DNA from: Fasciola hepatica
Taxonomy: Eukaryota; Platyhelminthes; Trematoda; Plagiorchiida; Fasciolidae
DNA length: 64,000 nucleotides
Direction: 5' to 3'
NCBI GenBank assembly: GCA_948099385.1
Contig: CANUEZ040000180.1
Location: 4,796,501-4,860,500 of the forward strand
Part shown: piece by piece, positions 39,401-50,602 of the stretch
Layout: each line of letters begins with the position of its first letter
How positions within the stretch are numbered: the first letter of the stretch is position 1
The notes under the pieces: model-generated
What the model was told of the DNA's origin: nothing
The model's database searches: none
The model's input: only the letters and a program-made list of their open reading frames with translations
Program-made: the position numbers and the translations under genes

Positions 39401-39559
39401 GTAAATCATTTTATGCACTGATTTATTTGACGATATCCACCGCGAAACGGAGGAGGCTTAGAAAAACGAGGTTCATTATAGGAAACTCCTCATGAAGTTC
39501 AGTTCAAAGGCATTGAGGTGGAACAATCACCACATTGGATCATAAACGCTGCATTAAAT
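36417..39559. other. No recognisable gene
   Basis: No supported feature. A 124-codon minus-strand frame at 37803-38177 has no motif I recognise. Confidence 0.5.
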
Positions 39560-39759
39560 TATGGTCACCCATGCTGAGCTAGCATTATCAACGATGCCTT
39601 ATACAATGCGTCATTCGTCAGCCAAAAGAAGTAAACCGTTCCAGACTCCCAGTCCAGAATTTCTTCTAGGGAAACTGTCGTGCGCTAGAATAATGCGCCA
39701 GGTTATGCCTAAAGTGTGGTTGAATAGCTTATGGAAGTGGACACATTTTTCCATGGGTT

Positions 39760-40440
39760 ATGAGCTCTCACAACACGGAATCCACTGAAAATATCAAAGA
39801 CAAAATGCATACGACATTTAACATCCCAAGTTTGAACGTGATCAGGAACTCATTGATTATGTTACTGGTGGGAGTTAACGAAGTTTCCGTGGATGACGTA
39901 AACTTTTGTAGCATGAAGCAATGTTGTACGGAGGGGATACGTCAATTTCAAAACATTAAAGTACAGAGGAAAATGCTAGAAGACTGGTATGTGAAAAGTT
40001 TTCTGTTTTCAAAACGCGCTTTCATTTTCGTGTACTCATTGAAACCTGAGACTAAACATGCTCCTCATCGAATCTTTTACGGAAACACCTGTCGAGGTTC
40101 CGGAATCCGAAGACCCGGGTATTCTCCGGAATTCATGTACACTTTCCAAGCAAATTCTCGTCCATTGTATCTTCCGAATTGTTCATATGCACACAAGGCA
40201 ATTTATTTTCAAACATGCAACACAGAAGTTCTCGATGACATTATTGAAACAATTTCAGTTATGATCATTCAACTGAACAACGTCAATCCAAGCTGCATAT
40301 TCTACAGCATGCCGGGTGCATTTGCCTCAGCAGATGTTCAGCATTTGGTGGAAAAATGTTATTTTGTTCACCGCTTGTTTGCCAGAAGAAACATATATTC
40401 TATTGTATCTTTTCGAATAGATTCCCAATTTAATCAATAA
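39760..40440 (+). CDS. Unrecognised 226-residue reading frame
   Basis: This is the longest open frame of the window, starting at ATG. I do not recognise the protein. It is of ordinary composition with no signal peptide or clear membrane segment. Its last 125 residues lie in the left arm of the 1.45-kb inverted repeat. The other arm, read on the minus strand from about 48160, retains matching pieces: EFVYKLQANNRPVYL against EFMYTFQANSRPLYL, a matching MII-LNN block, and AFSSADVQHLVEKCYF against AFASADVQHLVEKCYF. Conservative replacements suggest that an ancestral frame was translated, but the other copy is broken by stops and an indel. After the stop, a second frame ending FEFMLHRIRSR is shared by both arms, so the present ORF may itself be frameshifted. 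Gene fragment or pseudogene is as likely as a working gene. Confidence 0.35.
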   Translation: MSSHNTESTENIKDKMHTTFNIPSLNVIRNSLIMLLVGVNEVSVDDVNFCSMKQCCTEGIRQFQNIKVQRKMLEDWYVKSFLFSKRAFIFVYSLKPETKHAPHRIFYGNTCRGSGIRRPGYSPEFMYTFQANSRPLYLPNCSYAHKAIYFQTCNTEVLDDIIETISVMIIQLNNVNPSCIFYSMPGAFASADVQHLVEKCYFVHRLFARRNIYSIVSFRIDSQFNQ

Positions 40441-41503
40441 GATGCTTGTGGAACAAAACAAACCGCCAACAACAACCCTCACGCATGATTTCGTTCATTT
40501 CCCGACTTATTTTGACCAATTGATCTGCCTCTGTGAGACACATGAGGTGAAGAAAAACACGTTCGAATTTATGTTGCATCGAATACGGTCGCGCTGAAGT
40601 AGGCAGCTAATATCTCACATCGAAGGAGTTGGAGTGATACAGGATCAATCACTGATGGGGAATTTTCCACCAAGTGTGCAGTTCTGCCATTTCCCTTCAA
40701 ATGCGTACTGATCGTTTCATTAGGAAGAAACAATTGATGTAAATGGGAGGAGATGAGCCTGAAACACGTACTCTTTTTTGATCTAATAACACGATTGTTT
40801 CGTGCATGAAATGTTCTGTGGTTAATTTTCAACCAAATCAATTAGGAAGACCAAATGTGAGATATCGATTCATCTACACACTAGTGTATTGAATATGAAC
40901 ACGGATTTCAAACATGAACCCAGATGTATCAACTTATCTCGATTGATTTGCCTCAAATGATGCGGAAGTCTAATAGACTCACATGTCGAACGATGGGAAA
41001 AGCAATCAATTGGTTACAAAAACGCAATCATCTACCGATGATATTCCAGATAGTCTCATATATTGTGTTGTCTCATTCATCGAGAATGGCGTATACCAAC
41101 TGGCCCAGTGCTGACGATCTTCATCCTCATAGACTCATCTCGTTAACAGACCCCATTCATTTCAGTCAAGTTCAGTTACGGAATGTGGTGGATCCAGTTC
41201 ATGGTCCTGATGATCATGTATGGTAACCACATTCTGATCAGTTCGATTGCAGGTATGACAGCATGGTCGTGTTGAAGGATAATGAACCTCAGTTGGTTTT
41301 CCGAAATCATTGAGTGAAGGAAATAAATCAGTGTTCTGATGGAGAAGTCATTTATCTGATTGCTTTCTAGAAATGCTAACTCAGGTTTTCTATCCTCAGA
41401 AATCGGGTCTCAAACCATCACGGAAACACCACGGAGAGCTCATTCACAGAGGTTCAATATTCTCTTTCCGTATTTATTCGTGTAGTATATGATTCCATCA
41501 AGG
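40058..41503 (+). repeat. Inverted repeat A, left arm (about 1.45 kb)
   Basis: This arm matches 46796-48240 in inverted orientation with no net length change. The inner kilobase is about 95% identical by eye, and the outer 200-300 bases are much more diverged. Both arms carry the same coding-like pieces: the C-terminal fragment NLINKMLVEQNKPPTTTLTH...FMLHRIRSR and a 77-codon frame ending GPDDHVW. The latter is followed by GTAACC, 26 bases ending ATTGCAG or ACTGCAG, and then YDSMVVLKDNEPQ to a stop. That could be a very short intron of the roughly 30-nt kind known in schistosomes. The unit looks like a duplicated, decayed gene fragment and not a transposon terminus. Confidence 0.8.
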
Positions 41504-41628
41504 CACCAGAAATTAAACTACTCCTCCTCACAAAATATCACACACTTCGGTTTGGCATTTCGCATGATGTGATTGCTGTCCCATCCCTATCACTGTCGAA
41601 CAAGACAATCAATCATCCAAGAAACTGA

Positions 41629-41904
41629 TGTCACCATTCTCTACTACGAATTCGGTGCAGTCTGAAAGAGCTGCTGTACGAGCCAAACGCATACATTCAC
41701 TTCCGGGAACCTCTGCCAATTCGAAGTACTTTTATTTTGGCCCGTGGCACTACGCAGCAGTTTGCTCATGCCCTTCTCAAACATTCCTCTTCGAATTCGA
41801 CGTTTTCTGTTGATGATCTTATCCCACGAACCATCCGAAGTGGTATAAGTGACTGGCAAATTCGATTCAATTCAAGTCAAAAAATGCTTTTTGCGCCTAT
41901 TTGA
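41629..41904 (+). pseudogene. Unrecognised 91-codon coding-like frame
   Basis: The frame follows an in-frame stop at 41626-41628 and has no ATG near its start. It includes YEPNAYIHFREPLPIRS and HALLKHSSSNSTFSVDDLIP and ends at TGA. A second open stretch, SIKAPEIKLLLLTKYHTLRF, precedes it from about 41492 in another frame. The two could be frameshifted parts of one decayed gene adjoining repeat A. I cannot assign a family. Confidence 0.25.
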
Positions 41905-42148
41905 GAGTGAATTTTTAGCACCCAAGTGTTTCACAGAGGAATCCAAAAGATAAGGGTGTAATATCTAATAAGGGATACGCAGAGGAAAGCTGGGAAGCAA
42001 AGTGAACCGTTACGTAAAACCTGGTTAATCACGGAGGGGAATAGGGGAGATTTTTGATTATCTGGTCGTGGTCTACGAGTGACCAGGCGGGTTAAGGGAT
42101 GGGGCTATTCTCGTGTGTAGACATGCACGAATGAAGCATTTTAAATTT

Positions 42149-45100
42149 TTAGCGAACGGGATAGAAAGAGACAGCTTTAGAGAGCGAATAGTGAGAAAGC
42201 AGGTTGGTGTCGGATACAAACCTATTTGCGAATTCCTCATGCGCTCCAAAATGCCTTCTCATTATTAAGTCCGATATATTCTCTTTATCAGCGCTACTAT
42301 ATCGGGAGGAAGATTTCAGAGATTTTGTGACAGGATCATAATCTTCTCCTTTGAACCAGGAAAAATTATAAGGGAGCAGTACGGTTACAAGGGGTTGGGG
42401 GGGGGGGGAATGCAAGAGGTTGCAAAGTGAATTACAAAATTTTAGGTGTTCTAAGTTTTCTAAGTTTCAAAGATGAAGAAGAAAGTTTTTTGACTCTAAT
42501 GAAAACTGTTTCAGTGTCACTAGTCTAACAAAGGTTATGGGTCATGGTATCTCCTGGATAAAGGAAGGATGAAGAAACGTGATCTGCACGAGAGATTAAC
42601 GGGTACGTCAGCGTATTTTAGGACGTTAAGGGAAAGAGAATGGGGAGTAGACCATTGGACAAGTTCATTCAGACTGTTTTGAAGAATATTCAAACTTCCT
42701 TTTCCGTAATAGAGACATCCACGCGAATAATCATCGGCATAATAGCGACCACTCCGATTACGTTAAATGGAGAGTTTATTGATATCAAAGGAGAAAATAA
42801 ATAGGGATAGAATACACTCTGAAAAACTCTAGGGTTAATCCGAAGAGATGACAAGCCTTCGGTATCATGAAAAAAATAAACTGTGTGACTGAAAAAATAA
42901 TTGGTAAAGGTGTTCGGAGTACGACCGTCAACCCCATTACAATGTAGGATAATCAGCTGATCCCAGTTATGAAGAGAAACATATTTATTTGCGTAGCCAA
43001 GAAAAGTTAGCCTGACAGTGCCGCCACTGTGATCAACAGGAGAAGCGATAGAATTGGCTTTGTTGCCAACAGCACCAAAGGTTGACAAAGAATGGTTGCG
43101 GGCTGATTGTATTGGATTGAGAGGGAATACTTTAGAGAGAATGCGACAGAGGAGTACATTCTCAAATACTTTCAGCTAGGCAGATCTGCAGGCTATGAGA
43201 ATACCTTCGTTGAATCCTTCCTTGGGTGCATGTATGATGCGTACAGATCTCAAACATTCGGAAGTCATCCCAGAATTAATACAACGATTAAGTAGAACAG
43301 TCATAGGGGACGCGAGTTCAAAGCAGCGGGCATTTAGGGACATTAGTGATAGAAAGTTGGGGCCTCCAGACTTATGGCGCTTGACTTGTTATAGAACTCT
43401 AAGGACAGAGCCGGTTGTGACGCGGCTGAGTTCGCGGAGATTTAGATATGGATGGAGAAGTGAGGACTTGTCAGAGTTAGTGGTGAGCTAGGGATTCAAG
43501 TCCTTGAGGTTCAGATTCAGTTCGGGCCTGGCATAGCACAACTATTTCAGGGCTTCCCACATGTCACTGCAGTCCACGTTACCTAGCACTGTATCTATAT
43601 ACAGATTATTCAGATGTCGTACTTCAGTCTTCATTAGTATGGATAGCTGGCACAATGTCAGTCAGATTTGTGAGCACTTTCCTCAGCTCGACAGAAGCTC
43701 TTCACGAGATGGGTGTAAAACCTAGTGATTCGCACATTATAGGTTTCAAGGACGTGTAATAATTCCTCTCAAAAGTGAAGCTGGTTAGTATGAGGAAGCA
43801 ATTTGTAACGGAAAAATAGAAAAAGCAGTAGAGCCATCAAATCCCCTAAGATTATGGAAAGTCTGCGTGAATGATAAGTTCAAGGAGATGGTCAATGGTT
43901 TTCTTCCGCAATGAACTTTAGGATGGGGAAATAAAGCACAGTGATCAGAAGAGCAAACGTTTACATACAATGAAAATATCTGGATAATTAACTAATGCTG
44001 AACCCAAAAGGGTATCAATGAGCATTGTGGAGTGCACAAGGCTTAATAAATTCAAGGCGGTTTAAAAGGATAAGTCATGACTATTGTAATCGCCTGCTCT
44101 TACTCACTACGACTCATCATGATTTGTAACGAGAAATTTGGAAGGGCTGTCATTTGACTATCTGATATCATCAGCCGTAGCATCTAGTGCAACATAAGAA
44201 TTGACGAGGACAAGATATCTAAAGGAATTTAGAAACGGTGGATTACAACGTATTGCAATGCAACTGATCTTCATCGTTTTGAAGTGAAATCAAAGGTGAG
44301 AAAACTTGCACTGTTTGTGACGGATAAATCTGGTTGCTCTCGATTACTCCATTTCCTGATACGCAGGCCAGTCGTCCATGAAAAATTCAAGCCGATCAAT
44401 ACGGATGATATCATCTTCAATTTCTTTCTACAATCAATTTTCAAAGGAGTGAATTAGTCCGATATATCTGACCCGGGTCAGAACATCATGTTAACCAACA
44501 ATCTGAGCTACAACCAACACAAATATTTAAAACCATTTGGAATAGTTAAAGCTGGATTGCGGGTAGGTCGTTGTGAGAAACAAACAACGGTTAATCAGTG
44601 AAAGGACTTCGTTCGAAGTGTCCCGATGATAAGATCCAGAGTTGCTTATTCTGTTTATAGTATGAATAATCATACTTGGAATAGATTGTTGGAAAAGCTT
44701 TAAGGTGATATTACCAGTGGAAATAAGGGGTGCATTCAAATTGTATGATCTGTCAGGAAAAAATTCGACAGTCACCAAAGGTCGCAGTTAGACAAATATC
44801 GTTGAGATTAAAGAATAAAAATGGATACATCTAAGAGCGGTTAAAGTCCCCTACAACAACTTGAAGCTTACCATCATTCAAAGGTTTCAGAAAGAGTTAG
44901 AATTGCTCACTGAATGTTTCAGCTAAATTTAGTGCGCTTCGTGGTGCTGATATGGCCAAAACTGAAACTTTAGAAAGATATCAGAGGAAGATATACAGGC
45001 ACTCCGTTTAGAGGAGCAGGAGAATGATGCCAAATTCAGGATCGGTTAAGTTAACGACGTCACTGCCACCTTTGTTCTTGGAGTTCCGTATATCCTTGAG

Positions 45101-45277
45101 CAGGGGTGACAAATTTCCAGTTTCAACCTTAGATTGGTCCGCGCCAGCTTTCAGCCATGTATCATGGAGATTCCACAAACGTTTTTGAAACTCACGAGCC
45201 ATAGCCGAAATGGCGAGGAACACAAGCTTGTTGAACAGCGAGCGCATTTGGTTACACACATAGCTAGGAAGCGTCAT
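42149..45277 (-). pseudogene. CR1/Jockey-like LINE, endonuclease and reverse transcriptase, multiply frameshifted
   Basis: Read on the minus strand, the motifs of a non-LTR retrotransposon ORF2 appear in the correct order over 3.1 kb. An N-terminal RSLFNKLVFL block lies near 45240. Endonuclease VVVGDFN is at 44840-44860, ATLDLIIGT near 44619-44645 and SDHCALF at 43929-43949. The reverse transcriptase begins with ELASPMTVLLNRCINSGM near 43300, a GVPQG-like RVFQSVFYPYLFSPL follows near 42800, and an exact YADD catalytic box is at 42730-42741. The thumb-like QNSLNELVQWSTPHSLSLN follows near 42650. Stops and frame changes occur between nearly every pair of motifs. The upstream ORF1 is not recognisable. 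It sits in the spacer of inverted repeat A, which may therefore have been pushed apart by its insertion. Confidence 0.85.
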
Positions 45278-46096
45278 TCAATCCATCGGTGTGCCACTAA
45301 ATGCTGTCTGTCACCCGGCTCTGTGGCATTTCCTTGCGTGATGGCTTCGATTCGTATTTATTACGTCTGATAGAAGGTGACCTGTGATTTTTGGCGTGCT
45401 TCTTTTACTGATAATATAAACTGTCTTGAAAATTTACAAGAGGGCAAAACGGCGGAAGATGACAGTGATAATAAGAATACTATCAACTACTGAGGGTCAG
45501 AATTGTAGCCAAACCTTTCAAAGAGGGAGGACACATCATACCTTTATATCTCGACGCTCTGAAGTCATTCTACGAAACTCCACACAAGATTTTGATTGTG
45601 AACACCGGATCAGTGGCATGGTCCAGCTCTAACAAATGAGCATCAGTGAAGTCTAATACAACCTGGATCTCTCGACTGCAGGGTCTGACGATCACTAAAG
45701 CTGTACTTAGTAAAGCATTCAGTGCACTTCGTAACATGCAATTTCTTTTCTCATTCCTTTAAAAGCATGCGGTAAAACTGGTTTCAAAGCTATTCTCAGT
45801 GATTTTGGAAGAGGTGTTTCATCGTTCCTTTTTCAGTACGACATCCGGATTTGGATGCAAAAATTCTCAGTAGCTTCCGTTCTGCATCAACTCCTAAAAC
45901 ATCTATAGTGGTATGTGAACTACTCATGTGTACTGAGTAGTAAATCCCGTAATATGTATAAGCATATAAACAGTAGTATGCAAGAAACAGCGCTGTCCCG
46001 TCGGAAGGGTTGCTCGTGTTTGATCTGAAACAGCGAGAACCGAGAAAACTCCATGAGCTCAAAGCGGAGTAAGTGTATTATGGGGAACACTTACTC
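45278..46096. other. No recognisable gene
   Basis: This should hold the LINE's 5' region or ORF1 if the element was complete, but no zinc knuckle or other ORF1 feature is legible. An 88-codon minus-strand frame at 45796-46062 is not recognised. Confidence 0.45.
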
Positions 46097-46100
46097 ATAT

Positions 46101-46134
<34 letters not shown>

Positions 46135-46136
46135 CG

Positions 46137-46208
<72 letters not shown>
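46097..46208. repeat. Long (TA)n microsatellite
   Basis: About 110 bases of TA repeat with a few CA, CG and TT interruptions, the longest TA tract of the window. It could extrude as a cruciform. Tyr-Ile frames on both strands are artefacts. Confidence 0.95.
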
Positions 46209-46210
<2 letters not shown>

Positions 46211-46795
46211 AGAGTTTTGTTCCTTCTGCCCTTCTGTTTTGCCCGAGAGATCTGATTATCGCTTTATTCCTTGGTCCGTAGCAACCAACGTTTTCTTGGT
46301 TACAGTGGCCATTTTGAACGAGGATGACGCAAGCTGGGGAACAATTTAGCGGTAAGGCCCATACCCAAGACAAAAATTACCCGTCAGTCTACAATCCAGC
46401 GAAAACCGATATGACTTTGTGCTTGTGTGTATGTGTCGTGTGTGTGGGAAGTTGATACTGAAACAAATGTCACGGAAACAACAAATGTCGTCTACGTGAG
46501 TGTACTCAATAAACGTTTCTCATAATGGAGTTCTACAGGGACACAAAACGTTTTACTGTAAAAATAGGGTTAACCAATGCAAGGTCATTCTGACACGCCG
46601 TGACCACCGATTCGTCAAACACAATGGATATGACATTTCGAGAAAAATCGGAGTGTAAGGCGGAAAATCGGAATATAATTCCACGAAACCACGCTCTGGT
46701 AACTTTCAACAAAACGGGGGAATGGAATCGTCTTATCAATGTGGTGCACATCTTCAGATTCGTAGATGTCGATTATGAAGGGTAAAACCGAGGAT
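46209..46795. other. No recognisable gene
   Basis: Unique sequence between the TA tract and the right arm of repeat A. Nothing recognised. Confidence 0.5.
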
Positions 46796-48240
46796 CCTTG
46801 ATGGGATCATAAACCACACGAATAAATACGGAAAGAGAAAGTTGAACCTCTGTGAATGAACTCTCCGTGGTGTTTCCGTGATGGTTTGAGACCCGATTTC
46901 TGAGGATAGAAAACCTGAGTTAGCATTTCTAGAAAGCAATCAGATAAATGACTTCTCCATCAGAACACTGATTTATTTCCTTCACTCAATGATTTCGGAA
47001 AACCAACTGAGGTTCATTATCCTTCAACATAACCATGCTGTCATACCTGCAGTCAAACTGATCAGAATGTGGTTACCATACATGATCATCAGGACCACGA
47101 GCCGGACTCACCACATTCCGTAATGGAACTTGACTGAAATGAATGGGGTCTGTTAACGAGATGAGTCTATGAGAATGAAGATTGTCAGCACTGGGCCAGT
47201 TGGTATACGCCATTCTCGATGAATGAGACAACACAATATATGACACTATCTGGAATATCATCGGTAGATGATTGCATTTTTGCAACCAGTTGATTGCTTT
47301 TCCCATCGTTCAACGTGTGAGTCTATTAGACATCCGCATCATTTGAGGCAAATCAATCGAGATAAGTTGATACATCTGGGTTCATGTTTGAAATCCGTGT
47401 TCATATTCAATACACTAGTGTGTAGATGCATCGATATCTCACATTTGGTCTTCCTAATTGATTTGGTTGAAAATTAACCACAGAACATTTCATGCACGAA
47501 ACAATCGTTTTATCAGATCAAAGAAAGAGTACATGTTTCAGGCTCATCTCCTCCCATTTACATCAATTGTTTCTTCCTAATGAAACGATTAGTACACAAT
47601 TGAAGGGAAATGGCAGAACTGCACACTTGGTGGAAAATCCCCCATCAGTGATTGATCCTGTGTCACTCCAACTCCTTCGATGTGAGATATTAGCTGCCTA
47701 CTTCAGCGTGACCGTATTCGATGCAACATAAATTCGAACGTGTTTTTCTTCACCTCATGTGTCTCACAGAGGCAGATCAATTGGTCAAAATAAGTCGGGA
47801 AATGAACGAAATCATGCGTGAGGGTTGTTGTTGGCGGTTTGTTTTGTTCCACAAGCATCTTATTGATTAAATTGGGAATCCCTTCGTAAAGATACAATGA
47901 AACTTAGGTTTCTTCTGGCAAACAAGCTGTGAACAAAATAACATTTCTCCACCAAATGCTGAACATCTGCTGAGGAAAATGCAGCTTCGATGTAATGGAA
48001 CATGCGATTTGGAGTAAATTGTTCAAGTGAATGATCATCAGTGAAAGTGTTTCGTGAATTTCATCCTAATGTTCTGCTTTTCACGTTCGAATGCAAATTA
48101 GTCTGAATTAATGTGAGCAGCTTGTAAGGTACACCGGACGATTATTTGCTTGGAGTTTGTACACGAATTCCCGAAAATAACCGCGTTATGTGAATCCAGA
48201 ACAACTTTTTGTACCTCAACATGTGTCGTCCGAGACAACA
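46796..48240 (-). repeat. Inverted repeat A, right arm
   Basis: Mirror of 40058-41503. Compared with the left arm, the 226-residue frame is broken here by stops and a 1-nt indel. The downstream frame at 47703-47897 (minus, ending FEFMLHRIRSR) is kept almost unchanged, as is the 77-codon frame at 47073-47306. At the inner boundary both arms share CCATCAAGG and then diverge abruptly; at the outer boundary similarity fades gradually. Abrupt inner and gradual outer ends suggest that the visible edge at about 48240 reflects decay, not a true breakpoint. Confidence 0.8.
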
Positions 48241-48748
48241 GAATGATGACATTGAATTTTATCATTTTACATTTCGTCATTCATCATACCACTTGAATAT
48301 GAGCAGTGTCTTAGTTGTAAAACAGCCCACAGCATACCAGATGATGAATCCCATGACCTACATTTTGTTTCGTTATTGCTCTGTGGTGTTCGCACCTTGT
48401 CATTTTCTAGGCCGGTGCCACAGGTGTACATATGTCGGGAGCGTAGCTTATTCAACCTCTGTCATGTTGGTTTTCATTTTCATGTTCATATGATGGGTTC
48501 CAAGTGTTTTGTCGAGTAAGTAGATTCTATTGTGCATCTCATTCAATGTCAGTCTTTACAGATGATTAGGAATGAAATGACTGGACCAATCATAACTTTC
48601 TCTTTTTGAGTAACATCCGACAATACCATTTTCTTTTGAAAACAGGAACAATAAGTAGTTGCCTCAATCTGAATGGCAAAGGAAACACTCTCAATCAATT
48701 CCGTTTTATGCAGTAACGCCTAATTGAAAACTACGGCTTCTGATGTTC
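48241..48748. other. No recognisable gene
   Basis: Gap between repeat A and the Penelope remnant. It might include the element's lost 3' part, but no GIY-YIG endonuclease motif or reverse transcriptase motif is legible. Confidence 0.45.
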
Positions 48749-50160
48749 TTAAGGAGTGAACGAAATGCTTCGTGACAAACTCGAATTTTCCTCCACTTCT
48801 CGTGAATACTTACACGTGATCCCATTGCTGCCCCGTCTTTCTGCCTGTAGTATTACATTCCATGTGCATCTAAGAATTAGTTCTTTTGGCATGGCCACAG
48901 GAATGTCGAGTTTGATATCTTTATCGGTCAAGTACTGACAGAAGAAATCTACCGTCTCGATCAACGGAAAGTTTGTGAGTATGGATTCCACATCTAGGTA
49001 AATCATGGTCCGTTCAGACAGATCCTGATGTTTCATCATCTTCACAAAAGAGAACGAATCTTTCACATTATACTTTGCTAGTGACTTGTGCTCAGGCTCA
49101 AGAATTTTTGCAATCCACTGAGCTGTGGCGTGATAGGCTGAGGTGCTCATGTGAATTAACGGTCTTAGGGGTATATTTTTGGTTTGTGTACTTTTGGTAA
49201 TCCATAGAGTCTACGTGGTTGCGAGCCGCAGGGCACAAGCTTGTCGTAGAGCGTTTTGGAAATAGTATTTCCTGACTTAAGCTGCTTCAGGATCTCTGTC
49301 AGCTTAGTCTCGGCTTCTTGTGTTTTGTCTTTCTCACACGGATGGTAAGTGAACTTGCTCTCGTCAGATAAAATAACCATCATTTTTCTGTCATAGTCGC
49401 TTCGGTCTATTACAACCCATCTGGCAAATTTATCCGGTTTTTATAGTTGTAAATCTTGATTGTTCACTAGTTCTTGGACTGCTTCTCGATGTTGCTTAGT
49501 TAATACTTTGTTCAACGGAGATCTAGCAGAGTGGTACTTTTGACATTCATAAAGAAGTGATGTTTTCAGGCCGCCAGCTGAGTCAAAAGATGTTGGTACA
49601 AGGTCATACGAATGGCTCATTAGACTTTCAAACTGAATTTCAATTTCCATCTGGTGATAACTTGGTTGAGTTGCGCAAAACTTAGGTCCGAGAGATAAAG
49701 CCTCATATTTTAATTTACTAGGCTTCATAGAAAAATGAGAATGGACATACCTTTCAGGATCTTCCGGTAACCTGGACGGTGGTACTTTTGTTTCCAGGTT
49801 AGTGAGAAACTTCCTTCGCTTATTTTCTTCAGCTTTTCGACAAACTGAATCCACAAAATCCCGAAGTTCTTTTCGATGACCTTCTGGCAGTTTTGCAACA
49901 TTCGTTTCAATTCTATTCACCAGCCGCTCTATTTCGTCTAAACTGCATTTTGTCGCGTCAAGTTGATTGAGCGCAAGACTTCTGAGCAGTCGGATATTGG
50001 GTACCACATTGCACAGTGCTTTCCAGTAGGTTTTAGTGTACCGATAGTTGCTGACACATTCCCCAATAAACTCGATTTTCCCATCTCCTTCTGGTTTTTC
50101 GTGGGTTTGTTAGACCACAGACTGGTTTACAATGACGCTGACAAATGCCGATTTTATCAC
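48749..50160 (-). pseudogene. Penelope-like retroelement, N-terminal region and reverse transcriptase fragment
   Basis: The minus-strand frame from 50007 runs 188 codons and includes the PLE N-terminal pattern KLKYEALSLGPKFC. After one in-frame TAA at 49438-49440 the same frame continues with KFARWVVIDRSDYDRKM and, to 49165, RLYGLPKVHKP. The last is the hallmark LPKxHKP motif of Penelope-type reverse transcriptases. A 1-nt loss in a C-run near 49170 then shifts the frame, which resumes at 49150 with STSAYHATAQWIAKIL and the motif A region YLDVESILTNFP, including the first catalytic Asp. The later palm motifs and the GIY-YIG endonuclease are absent, so it is truncated and dead. A basic stretch, NPRKTRRRWENR, lies upstream near 50100. 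Its upstream end abuts the palindrome edge at 50161. Confidence 0.85.
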
Positions 50161-50429
50161 CATACGGAACACGTCCCAATATCCGTAACCTGATTCGATT
50201 GGGAGCCTTTTCGAGAAAATGACTTATGGTCACCAACACTTCAAGCAAAACCTGAGCATTACTGATGCGGTGTTCCCATCACAGTCCAGCATTGCTGCAA
50301 AACGGAAGCCCAGACATTCATATATTCTTTCTGCCTTCTGTCTGTAATAGTCACCTCTAACTGATTACGGCTATGTACATGTCACGTGACCACTACATCA
50401 GTATAATGTGTACTATGATGGATGTAGTA

Positions 50430-50602
50430 TTCTACCGTGGGATTTGCACGTGCCCAAGCTGCAAAGACGGAAAGAAATTAGGTGAGCCGGAGTTCAATAA
50501 GTGCATAAGAAGTCACCAACACTTACCCATTTAAAGATGGGCAGGGCCATCTGTCTGAGCGTGTTACCAATGTAGTCAAATTCAAAGATACAAGACATCT
50601 CA
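50430..50602 (-). repeat. Intron-bearing dispersed repeat, copy 3 (left arm)
   Basis: On the minus strand an exon-like stretch, FEFDYIGNTLRQMALPIFKW, is followed by a 68-nt intron-like block at 50459-50526. The block runs from GTAAGTG to a pyrimidine tract and TTTGCAG. After it comes CTTGGGCACGTGCAAATCCC, where the other copies begin ATTGRGCAC; this is one of the arm-to-arm differences. The family is the one seen at 8.4 and 30.1 kb. Confidence 0.55.

Noticed and set aside
40569..40841. Minus-strand 90-codon frame shared by both arms of repeat A
   Set aside because: The opposite strand is also open in nearby stretches, and frame conservation could reflect only recent duplication. There is no evidence to choose this strand.
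46053..46373. Tyr-Ile-rich frames on both strands
   Set aside because: They are translations of the (TA)n tract and carry no coding meaning.
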